Below are positions 55,558 through 63,370 of a stretch of 64,000 nucleotides of DNA, in pieces. The position numbers were made by a program, and so were the translations under genes. Position 1 is the first letter of the stretch. Each line of letters begins with the position of its first letter. The stretch is taken from contig JACKDP010000009.1 in assembly GCA_020633435.1 (NCBI GenBank), positions 362,095 to 426,094 on the forward strand, in the 5' to 3' direction. Origin of the DNA: Myxococcales bacterium (GTDB lineage: Bacteria > Myxococcota_A > Bradymonadia > UBA7976 > UBA1532). Below the pieces are notes generated by a model. That model was not told where the DNA came from, did not search any database, and saw nothing but the letters and a program-made list of their open reading frames with translations.

Positions 55558-56207
55558 ACCAGGACGAGCGGATCGAGCAGTTTCGCAAGATGGCCAAGGC
55601 CAACCCGGACGACGATCTGGCCCACTTCGCGCTCGGTCAGGCGCTCGCCGACGCCGACCGCCACGGCGAGGCGGTCAACGTGCTGCGCCACGTCGTGCGC
55701 ATGAACGACACCTACTCCCGCGCCTGGCTGCTGCTCGGCGAGTCCGAGGCGGCCCTCGGCGACGTCGACGGCGCCATCGAGTCCTGGCAGAAGGGCCACC
55801 AGGTGGCCGTCCGCCGCGGCGACCTGCTGCCGGCCCGCGAGCTCAAGGAGGCCCTGGCCGCCCAGGGCGTCGAGGTGGAGGAGCCCCTCGTCACCATCCT
55901 GGAGCCCGAGGCCGCCCCCGCCGATGACGATCGCGAGCCGGGCGAGGACGAGGTCCGCTGCGTCCGCACCCGCCGCATCGGCAAGCGCATGCGCTTCGAT
56001 CCCTTCGGCGACGCCGTGGGCGCCTTCATCCAGGCGAACGTCAGCCAGGAGAGCTGGGATGCCTGGATGGAGATGAGCATCAAGGTGATCAACGAGCTGC
56101 GCCTCGACCTCGGCGACGCCGCCGGGCAGCGCACCTACGACGAGCACATGCAGGCCTTCCTGAACCTGCCCGCCGACCTCTTCCCGGCCGCCGACGACCA
56201 GGACTAG
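55554..56207 (+). CDS. TPR protein fused to a YggX-like domain
   Basis: A 217-aa protein. Residues 1-95 form about three TPR helices (DLAHFALGQALADADRHGEA, SRAWLLLGESEAALGDVDGA). Residues 134-205 resemble the Fe(2+)-trafficking/oxidative-damage-protection protein YggX: a Cys (Cys136), then IGKRMRFDPFGDAVGAFI, VSQESWDAWMEMSIKVINE and YDEHMQAFLNL, which align with the family's ISKEAWAQW, MLINEKKL and EMVNFL parts. YggX normally stands alone at about 90 aa. It overlaps the PilZ gene and lies 8 nt before the next one. Confidence 0.7.
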   Translation: MNQDERIEQFRKMAKANPDDDLAHFALGQALADADRHGEAVNVLRHVVRMNDTYSRAWLLLGESEAALGDVDGAIESWQKGHQVAVRRGDLLPARELKEALAAQGVEVEEPLVTILEPEAAPADDDREPGEDEVRCVRTRRIGKRMRFDPFGDAVGAFIQANVSQESWDAWMEMSIKVINELRLDLGDAAGQRTYDEHMQAFLNLPADLFPAADDQD

Positions 56208-56215
56208 CCTCCCCC

Positions 56216-59200
56216 ATGGCGGAGCTCTCGAACATCACCCCGCCGGCGGATCTCAGCCCCGCCGAGCAGGCGCTCTTCGCCCCGCACCGGGACGCGGACG
56301 GTCGCTTCTTCCTGCCGTGGACCGAGACGCCGAGCCCGGCCGTCAACGACCTGATGCGCTGGAAGGCCAGCACCGGGGTGTTCAGCGGCCGCCGCCGCAC
56401 ACCGCCCGCCCTGCCCGTCCTCGCCCACCCCCTCGGCCGCCACGAGGCGCTGCCGGACGGGGCCCGCGTGGTCTGGCTCGGCCACGCCTCGTTCTGGATC
56501 ACCCTCTACGGCCTGCAGATCCTCATCGATCCCGTCGGCGGCGACATCGGCCGCCTGCTGCGCCGCGCCGTGCCCGCGCCCCTGAGCATCGACGACCTGC
56601 CGCCCATCGACCTGGTGCTCATCAGCCACGGGCAGGCCGACCACCTCGATCCGCGCACCCTCAAGCAGGTGCTCCGCCGCAACCCGCGCGCCCTGCTGGC
56701 CGTGCCCCTGGGCCTGGGCACCCTGGCCGGCGAGCTGACGCGCCACGTCCTCGAGCTGGACTGGTGGCAGCGCCTGCGCCTCGGCCCGGTGCAGGTCACC
56801 TTCGTGCCCGCCCAGCACGGCCACCGCCGCTCGGCCCTCGACGCCCAGCGCGCCCTCTGGGGGGGCTGGGTCCTCGGCGGCGAGAAGACCATCTACCACG
56901 CGGGCGACACCGGGTACTTCCCGGGCTTCCGCACCATCGGCCGCCTGCTCGGCCCCATCGACCTGGCCCTGCTGCCCCTCGGGGGCTACGAGCCGCGCTG
57001 GATGATGGAGCCCGTGCACCTCAACCCCGAGGAGGCCGTCCAGGCCTGGCAGGACCTGGGCGCCCTCGACTTCGCCGGCATGCACTTCGGCACCTTCGAC
57101 CTGACGGACGAGCCGGTCGACCACGGCGTCCACGCCCTGCCCGGCCTCATCGGCGACCGCGGCCTCGACCCGACGCGGTTCCACCTGCTCGCCCACGGCG
57201 GCGCCCTGGCCTGGCACCGCCAGCGCGTGGTGCGGGCCGGGGGCTACCACGCCGAGCTGGCCGGCCTCTCCGCCACCGCCAGCGCCAGCCTCGGCCCCGA
57301 CGAGGAGCTCACCGCCGGCAGCCCGTCCCTGGGCGCCCTCATCCGCCGCCGCGCCGCCCTCACCCCCGCCGGCACCGGCATGGGCTTCCTGCTGGAGGAC
57401 CGCCCCGACGGCGCCATGCTCGACCTCACCTGGGGCGAGCTGGCCCGGCGCGCCGCCGGCCTGGCCGCCCGCCTGCTCGAGCTGGGCCTGGGCGGCGAGA
57501 CCGTCCTCATCACCGCCCGGACGAACGCCGACCGCGTCCTGGGCCTGCTGGCCTGCTGGCAGGCCGGGGCCGTGGCCGTGCCGGTGCCCGACTTCCTGGC
57601 CCACGACCTGGATCCCCTGCGATTCCGCGACCTTGCCATCGACGCCGAGGCCGACGCCCTGCTCGTCCCAGCCACCGAGCTGGACGCCGTGGTGGCCGTC
57701 CTGAGGGGCCATGGCCGCCTGCGGGCCGTCCAGTGCCTGACGTTCGACGCCCCCCCGGCCGACGGGCTGCCCGCCCTCGCGACCACCCGCGACCAGCCCG
57801 CCGCCCTCATCTACGCCACCGGCGGCCGCGACGATCCCCGGGGGGTGACGCTCACCCACGGCAACCTGCTGCACAACGCCCTGGCCCTGCGCCACGCCCT
57901 CGCCGTCGACGCCGCCAGCCACCTGGTCGTGCCCCTGCTGCCCACCCATGACATGGGCCTGGTCGCCGGCGTGGTGCTCCCGCTGCTCGTGGGCTGCCCC
58001 GTGACGTGGATCGAGGCCGGCGCCGCCCTGGCCCAGCCCCGGCGCTGGCTGGAGACGCTCTCCCTCGTGGGCGCCACCCACACCGGCGGCCCCGACCACC
58101 TCTTCCGCCGCGCGACGCCCGCCCTCGAGGCCGGCGGCCTGCTCAACCTGGCGCCCCTGCGCGTGGCCTGGCTCTCCGGCGGCCCCGTGCGCCCCGACAC
58201 CCTCGACCAGTTCGCCGAGGCCGCCGCCTCCGTGGGCTTCGACCGCGCCGCCTTCCGCCCGGGCTACACCCTGGGCGAGGCCACCGCCGCCCTGGCCTGG
58301 TCCACCGAGCCCTTCGTCTTGAACCTGCGGGCCACCGCCCTGGCCGCCGATCGCATCGAGCCCGCCGCCGAGGGGGACGCCCGCACGCTGACCTCGGCCG
58401 GCCGCCCCGTCATCGATCAAGAGATCGTCGTCGTCCGCCCCGGCTCCGACGAGCCGCTGCCCCCCGACACCATCGGCGAGCTGCTCGTGCGCGGCCCCAG
58501 CATCGCGGCCGGCTACTGGAACCGCCGCCGCGAGACGGCCCGCCGCTTCGGCGCCGGCGTCGCCACCCGCGGCGACCTGCCCTTCGTCCGCACCGGCGAC
58601 CTGGGCTTCCTGCACGACGGCCAGCTCTTCGTCACCGGCCGCGTGAAGGCCCTGCTCATCGTCGAGGGGCGTCCCCTGCACCCCCGCGACGTCGAGGCCA
58701 CCATCGCCCGCGCCCGCGCCTCGACCCGACCCGGCGGCGCCTCGGCCTTCACCCTGGAGGGCGAGGGCGGCGAGCAGCTCGTCATCGTGGCCGAGCTGCA
58801 GAACCCCGACCTGCCCACCAGCCGCCTGGACGACGAGGCCCAGGCCCTCGTCGACGCCGTGCACCACGCCCATGGCGTGCGCCCCTGGGCCCTGGCCCTC
58901 GTCGCGCCGGGGCACCTGCCGCGCGTCGCCCCTGGCCGCGTGGATCGCGCCGGCGTCCGCGGCCGCTGGGCCGCGCACACCCTCGAGATCATTCATGAAT
59001 GGCGCGCCGGCGGCCCCATCACCGGCTCGCGCCGCCTCACCCCGCCGCCCCTCGTCGGCCGCTGGACGCCGGGGGTGACGAACCCCGAGGCCGCCCGCGC
59101 CGCCCTGCGCGCCCTCTTCCTGGAGCGCTCGGGCCTGGGGGAGGACGCCTGCGTGGGCGGGGCCGAGGCCATCGACCTCTTCCCGCCCCTGCCCGGCGAG

Positions 59201-59620
59201 CCGGTGGACGCCTGGGCCTCCCTCGAGCTCTTGAGCCTGGCCGGCCGCCGGACGGATCCGCCCACCGCCCGCCAGGCCGCCCGCCGCCGCGTCTTCGAGA
59301 GCCTGCGGGCCCGCCTCGACGTGGGCCGGCCCCTGCTGCTGCAGGCCCACGCCTGGCGCCACGCCGACCGCGAGCAGCGCCCTGCCCACTGGCTGCAGGC
59401 CTTCCACCCCGAGGCCGCGCCCCCCTTCGCGGCCGACCTGCTCATCGCCGCCGAGCCCTACTTCGCCGTGCGCTGGATCGCCGACGCCCGCGAGGACCTG
59501 GCCCGGGCCCTGGACGCCTGGACGCCCCCGGCCGTGGCCGCCGACGCCCACGCCCGCGCCTGCGCCCAGGTCCAGGCCGGCGAGGCCACCCTGCTGCGCG
59601 CGTTGTTCGAAGCGATATAA
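56216..59620 (+). CDS. Metallo-beta-lactamase-fold domain fused to fatty-acyl-AMP ligase
   Basis: An 1134-aa fusion. Residues about 70-345 are a NAPE-PLD-like hydrolase fold (WLGHASFWITLYGLQILIDPV, HGQADHLD at 138-145, YHAGDTGYFPGF, FAGMHFGTFDLTDEP). The second His of HxHxDH is Gln140. Residues about 380-940 are an adenylating domain of the FAAL kind (PTHDMGLVAGVVLPLLVGCP, GYTLGEATAALA, RTGDLGFLHDG, GRVKALLIVEGRPLHPRDVE with Lys811). The phosphate loop reads IYATGGRDDPRGV (532-544), short of the usual Ser/Thr/Gly run. The last 150 residues fit no family I know. It probably makes acyl-AMP for the downstream enzymes. Confidence 0.75.
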   Translation: MAELSNITPPADLSPAEQALFAPHRDADGRFFLPWTETPSPAVNDLMRWKASTGVFSGRRRTPPALPVLAHPLGRHEALPDGARVVWLGHASFWITLYGLQILIDPVGGDIGRLLRRAVPAPLSIDDLPPIDLVLISHGQADHLDPRTLKQVLRRNPRALLAVPLGLGTLAGELTRHVLELDWWQRLRLGPVQVTFVPAQHGHRRSALDAQRALWGGWVLGGEKTIYHAGDTGYFPGFRTIGRLLGPIDLALLPLGGYEPRWMMEPVHLNPEEAVQAWQDLGALDFAGMHFGTFDLTDEPVDHGVHALPGLIGDRGLDPTRFHLLAHGGALAWHRQRVVRAGGYHAELAGLSATASASLGPDEELTAGSPSLGALIRRRAALTPAGTGMGFLLEDRPDGAMLDLTWGELARRAAGLAARLLELGLGGETVLITARTNADRVLGLLACWQAGAVAVPVPDFLAHDLDPLRFRDLAIDAEADALLVPATELDAVVAVLRGHGRLRAVQCLTFDAPPADGLPALATTRDQPAALIYATGGRDDPRGVTLTHGNLLHNALALRHALAVDAASHLVVPLLPTHDMGLVAGVVLPLLVGCPVTWIEAGAALAQPRRWLETLSLVGATHTGGPDHLFRRATPALEAGGLLNLAPLRVAWLSGGPVRPDTLDQFAEAAASVGFDRAAFRPGYTLGEATAALAWSTEPFVLNLRATALAADRIEPAAEGDARTLTSAGRPVIDQEIVVVRPGSDEPLPPDTIGELLVRGPSIAAGYWNRRRETARRFGAGVATRGDLPFVRTGDLGFLHDGQLFVTGRVKALLIVEGRPLHPRDVEATIARARASTRPGGASAFTLEGEGGEQLVIVAELQNPDLPTSRLDDEAQALVDAVHHAHGVRPWALALVAPGHLPRVAPGRVDRAGVRGRWAAHTLEIIHEWRAGGPITGSRRLTPPPLVGRWTPGVTNPEAARAALRALFLERSGLGEDACVGGAEAIDLFPPLPGEPVDAWASLELLSLAGRRTDPPTARQAARRRVFESLRARLDVGRPLLLQAHAWRHADREQRPAHWLQAFHPEAAPPFAADLLIAAEPYFAVRWIADAREDLARALDAWTPPAVAADAHARACAQVQAGEATLLRALFEAI

Positions 59621-59681
59621 CCAGGTCGCAAAACAATACCCGGCCAGGCGTCCCCTGGCCCGCCCATGCCTGGAGTCCCCG

Positions 59682-60764
59682 TTGGATCCGCTGGTCTACA
59701 CCTTCCAGCCGCTCGCCATCCCCCTGCGCGCGGCGTTCACCCAGGCGTCGCGCCACCGCGTCGCCTCCGAGAGCGTCTGGGCCACGGCCCGCCGCGGCGA
59801 CGTCGTCGGCGTCGGTGAAGGCTGCCCGCGCACCTACCAGACGGGCGAGGACGTCACCTCGGCCCTGGCCTGGCTGGCCGGCCTGCCACCCATCCGCCAG
59901 CTCGCCGACCTGGACGCCATCGCCGCCGACGCCCCCCCGGCCGCCTTCTGCGCCGTCGAGTGCGCCACCCTCGACGTGCTCGCCCGCGAGGCCGGCCAGT
60001 CCGTCGCCGCGCTCCTGGGCCTGCCGCCCCCGCCCACCCGGCTGCGCTACACCACCGTCGTCGGCATGCGCCCGGGCGACGCCCTGCTCGACCGCCTGCC
60101 CGGCCTGCAGATCACCGAGCTCAAGGTGAAGGTGGGCCTCGACCTGGCGGCCGACCTGGACCTCCTGGCCGCCCTCCGCGCCCGCGTGCCCGACGCCCGC
60201 ATCCGCCTGGACGCCAACAACGCCTTCGGCCACGACGCCGACGCCGCCGCCCGGCACCTGGCCGCGCTGCCCGGCTGGTGGGCCGTCGAGGAGCCCCTCG
60301 CCCCCGGCCAGCCCGCCGCCGCGGCCTGGCTCGGCCGCACCCTGGGCCGGCCCCTCATCCTGGACGAGGCCATCGGCGGCCCCGCCGACCTCGCCCGCTA
60401 CGCCGCCGAGGACGCCGCCTGGATCCTCAACCTGAAGGTCTCCCGGGTGGGGGGCGTGCGCCGGGCCCTGGCCCTCGTCGCCGCCGCCCAGGCCGCCGAC
60501 TGGCCCGTCATCGTCGGCGCCCAGGCCGGCGAGACGTCGGTGCTCACCGCCGCCGGCCACCTGGTCGCCGGGGCCGCCGGCGCCCACCTGGCCGGCCTGG
60601 AGGGCGGCGTCGGACGCCTGCTCCTCGCCTGGGAGCCCGTCGAGCCGAGCCTGACCTACGGCCCCGGCGGCTGGTTCGATCGCGACCACTTCGATCTCGA
60701 CGCCGCCGGCTTCGGCCTGCGCCCCCTCCCCTGGCCAGAAACACCGAGCTCGCCATGCGCCTGA
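59682..60764 (+). CDS. Enolase-superfamily (MLE-type) epimerase or racemase
   Basis: A 360-aa enzyme of the muconate-lactonising subgroup, which includes dipeptide epimerases, o-succinylbenzoate synthase and N-acylamino acid racemases. All five key residues are present: K148-V-K150, Asp177 in RLDANN, Glu203/204 in VEEP, Asp228/Glu229 in LDEAIG and Lys252 in LKVSRVGG. The start is TTG 59682 with GGAG upstream. It overlaps the next gene by 10 nt. With an N-acyltransferase-like gene next door, racemisation of an N-acyl amino acid or of a dipeptide is the likeliest job. Confidence 0.85.
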   Translation: MDPLVYTFQPLAIPLRAAFTQASRHRVASESVWATARRGDVVGVGEGCPRTYQTGEDVTSALAWLAGLPPIRQLADLDAIAADAPPAAFCAVECATLDVLAREAGQSVAALLGLPPPPTRLRYTTVVGMRPGDALLDRLPGLQITELKVKVGLDLAADLDLLAALRARVPDARIRLDANNAFGHDADAAARHLAALPGWWAVEEPLAPGQPAAAAWLGRTLGRPLILDEAIGGPADLARYAAEDAAWILNLKVSRVGGVRRALALVAAAQAADWPVIVGAQAGETSVLTAAGHLVAGAAGAHLAGLEGGVGRLLLAWEPVEPSLTYGPGGWFDRDHFDLDAAGFGLRPLPWPETPSSPCA

Positions 60765-61879
60765 CCCAGCTCGCCCGCCTCTACCTCGAAGACAGCGCCC
60801 GCCGCTTCGTGGCCTTCGAGGTGACGTCCGCCGCCGACGAGGCCGCCTGCCGCCGGCTCGTCGAGGCCGTCCGCCGCGACGAGCTGCGCCGCATGGCCGG
60901 CCCCGGGGCCTTCGACACCACCGCCTTCCCCGAGCACGCGGGCCGCTCGCACCTGCTCGCCGTGCGCGACCGCCTGAGCGGGCGCGTCGTCGGCTGCGTC
61001 CGCGGCACCTTCGCCGCCAGCCTCCAGGGCGAGACCGCCGCCTGGCAGGAGTACCGGCTGGACCGCCTGCCCCTGGCCCTGCTCGAGCGCACCGCCATCG
61101 CGGCCCGCATGGTCGTGCACCCCGCCTGGCGCCGCTCGGCCGCGTCCCTCGTCCTCACCCGCGACCTGTACCGGCTGGGCCTGCGCGACCTGGGCCTGCT
61201 GCTCTTCTCCGTCTCCTGCGAGCCCGCGCTCCTGGGCCTGTACCAGCGCATGGGCTACCGCCCCGTCGGCCGCGTCTGGGCCAAGCCCGAGGGCGGCTTC
61301 CGCGTGCCCATGCTGCTCGCCGGCCACGACGAGGCCCACCTGGCCGCCCTCCGCTCGCACCTGCTGCCCGTCCTGCGCGCCACCCCCCGCCCCTGGCCCA
61401 CCGCGGGCGTGGACTGGCTCGCCGCCGACCTCGTCCGCGAGCCCGTCGACGTCGGCGTCGCGCCCCTCGACCCCGACGACGCGGCCCTCGCCGGCCTGAC
61501 CGCGGGCCTGAGCAGCGCCGGCCGCCGCGGCCTGCTGCAGAACGCCGTCACCATCGCCGCCCAGCCCGACGACCTCGTCTTCCGGGCCGGCGACGGCGTG
61601 CACAGCCTGCTCGTCGTCCTGGCCGGCGAGGTGGAGGTCCAGGCCCCGAGCCCCGTCCGCCTCGGCCCCGGCGACCTCGTCGGCGTCGTCTCCACCCTCG
61701 GCCGCCAGGCCCGCTGCGCCTCCGTCGTCGTCCGCCAGCCCGGCACCCGCCTGGCCCAGCTCTCGCGCACCGCCCTCGATCGCGTGCGCCACCCCCGCGA
61801 CCGCGCCCTGCTCTTCGAGCGCCTGGCCCGCGTCGCCGCCGAGCGCGCCGCCGAGGCCGTACACGAGCGCGCCGCCTGA
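60755..61879 (+). CDS. GNAT acyltransferase fused to C-terminal cNMP-binding domain
   Basis: A 374-aa protein. Residues about 20-185 are a GNAT fold, with LLERTAIAARMVVHPAWRRSAASL in the acyl-CoA/ACP-binding region and CEPALLGLYQRMGYRPVG at the end, of the autoinducer-synthase/N-acyl amino acid synthase-like branch. Residues about 250-370 form a cNMP/CRP-like beta roll (DDLVFRAGDGVHSLLVVLAGEVEV, LGPGDLVGVVSTLGRQARCASV). The order is opposite to mycobacterial Pat (cNMP first). ATG 60755 overlaps the preceding gene, and the stop overlaps the next start (TGATG). Confidence 0.7.
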   Translation: MRLTQLARLYLEDSARRFVAFEVTSAADEAACRRLVEAVRRDELRRMAGPGAFDTTAFPEHAGRSHLLAVRDRLSGRVVGCVRGTFAASLQGETAAWQEYRLDRLPLALLERTAIAARMVVHPAWRRSAASLVLTRDLYRLGLRDLGLLLFSVSCEPALLGLYQRMGYRPVGRVWAKPEGGFRVPMLLAGHDEAHLAALRSHLLPVLRATPRPWPTAGVDWLAADLVREPVDVGVAPLDPDDAALAGLTAGLSSAGRRGLLQNAVTIAAQPDDLVFRAGDGVHSLLVVLAGEVEVQAPSPVRLGPGDLVGVVSTLGRQARCASVVVRQPGTRLAQLSRTALDRVRHPRDRALLFERLARVAAERAAEAVHERAA

Positions 61880-63294
61880 TGCGCGAGGCCGGGGCCTTCG
61901 CGGCCGCCTTCTGGGCCCAGCGCCAGCGCAAGTTCTTCGCCGGAAACCGCTATGATCTCGGGCGCATACGTCCCCACCTGGGGACGCTCGACGCCACCGA
62001 CGACCTGGCCCGCCACCTGGGCCCGGGGACGCCGAGCGTGCCCGTCTTCACCGGCGACGATCCGGCCGGCCCCCTCTCCGCCTGGCGCCTCGCCGGCCTG
62101 CGCGCCCTGCGCCACTGGCCCCTGCGCGACGGCCGCGCCACCTGGCCCGACGCCCCCGCGGCCCGCGCCGGCCTGGCCGCGCGCTTCCCCGGCCTGCTCA
62201 GCGACGCCGCCGACCCCGACCCCACCGACGCCGCCGCCCTGCTGCGCCTCGCCACCCGCGGCCTGGCCGCCCACCGCCTGCAGCGCGACGCCGCCGGCGA
62301 CCTGGTAGTGGACGTCTCGATGCTGGCCGGCCTCCCCGTCCGGCCCGGCCACCTGCCCCTGGGCGCCACCCTCGTCGTCGACGCCGCCCGCCCCCGCCTG
62401 CGCGTCGGCGACGCCGAGCTCGCCCCCGGCGACGCCGGCTGGCCCGCCGCCCGCGCCCGCTTCGAGGCCTCCCTGCTCACCGTCGTCACTGGCGTCGACC
62501 ACCTGCTGCTCAGCCACCTCGTCTTCGGCGGCGCCCTCGTCTACGCCCTGCGCCGCGGCACCCCCGCCGGCCACCCGCTGCGCCACGCCCTCGCCCCCTT
62601 CACCTTCAACCTGGTGCGCATGAACCGCGCCGCCCTGGCCGTGCTCTTCGGCGAGGGCCGCTACCTGCACCGCCTCTTCGGCCTCACCTGGGCCGCCTGG
62701 GCCAGCCTGCTGCGCCGCGAGCTCGCGACGCTCACCCTGCACCCCGTCGCCCAGCGCCTCGCCGACCGCGGCCTCGCCCCCGCCCTGCCGGGCCTGCCCT
62801 ACTGGCAGGAGGCCCTCGGCTGGGCCGCCGCCCTCCAGCGCCACGCCGACCGCCTGGTGGACGCCTGGGTCGACGCCCCCACCGCCGCCCGCCTCAACGC
62901 CGCCTTCGCCCACGTCCACCCCGCCCTCCGCGGCCCCGGCGACCCCCAGGCCGCCGTCGCCCGCACCCTGGGCACCCTGCTCTTCGAGGGCACCATCGGC
63001 CACCGCCACGTCGGCGACGTCGCCCCCCTCGTCCAGGACCCGCGCTGGATGTCCCCGACCCACCGCCCCGACCCCCGCCCCCACCAGGGCGACCGCCTGC
63101 GCGCCACCGTCCTCAGCTTCCTCTCCACCCGCCAGCGCCCCCCGCGCTTCGCCGACGACATCGCCGCCACCCTGCCCGCCGGCCCCCACCGCGCCCACTG
63201 GGCCGCCCTCGACGCCGACCTCTGCGCCTGGGAGGCCGCCCACCCCGACGCCCGCTTCCGCCGCGCCCTCGTCGCCACCAGCCCCGCCGTGTGA
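61879..63294 (+). CDS. Short lipoxygenase-like protein
   Basis: A 471-aa protein that follows the lipoxygenase pattern without a PLAT domain: LVVDVSMLAGL, then GVDHLLLSHLVF with an HxxxxH pair (His208, His213), GHPLRHALAPFTFNLVRMN, and a late EGTIGHRHVGDV (His375/His377) in the place of the third iron ligand. The PH of the classic HPLxxLLxPH is PF here. Lipoxygenases add O2 to polyunsaturated acyl chains. The call is by motif order and is moderate. It overlaps the GNAT gene by one base, so the two are translated together. Confidence 0.6.
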   Translation: MREAGAFAAAFWAQRQRKFFAGNRYDLGRIRPHLGTLDATDDLARHLGPGTPSVPVFTGDDPAGPLSAWRLAGLRALRHWPLRDGRATWPDAPAARAGLAARFPGLLSDAADPDPTDAAALLRLATRGLAAHRLQRDAAGDLVVDVSMLAGLPVRPGHLPLGATLVVDAARPRLRVGDAELAPGDAGWPAARARFEASLLTVVTGVDHLLLSHLVFGGALVYALRRGTPAGHPLRHALAPFTFNLVRMNRAALAVLFGEGRYLHRLFGLTWAAWASLLRRELATLTLHPVAQRLADRGLAPALPGLPYWQEALGWAAALQRHADRLVDAWVDAPTAARLNAAFAHVHPALRGPGDPQAAVARTLGTLLFEGTIGHRHVGDVAPLVQDPRWMSPTHRPDPRPHQGDRLRATVLSFLSTRQRPPRFADDIAATLPAGPHRAHWAALDADLCAWEAAHPDARFRRALVATSPAV

Positions 63295-63370
63295 CGCACT
63301 GTTCCCCGCCCTGACCCCGCCAGCCCGCTCCAGGCTTGCTATGCTGGGCCCGACCACCGCGGAGACCGCC

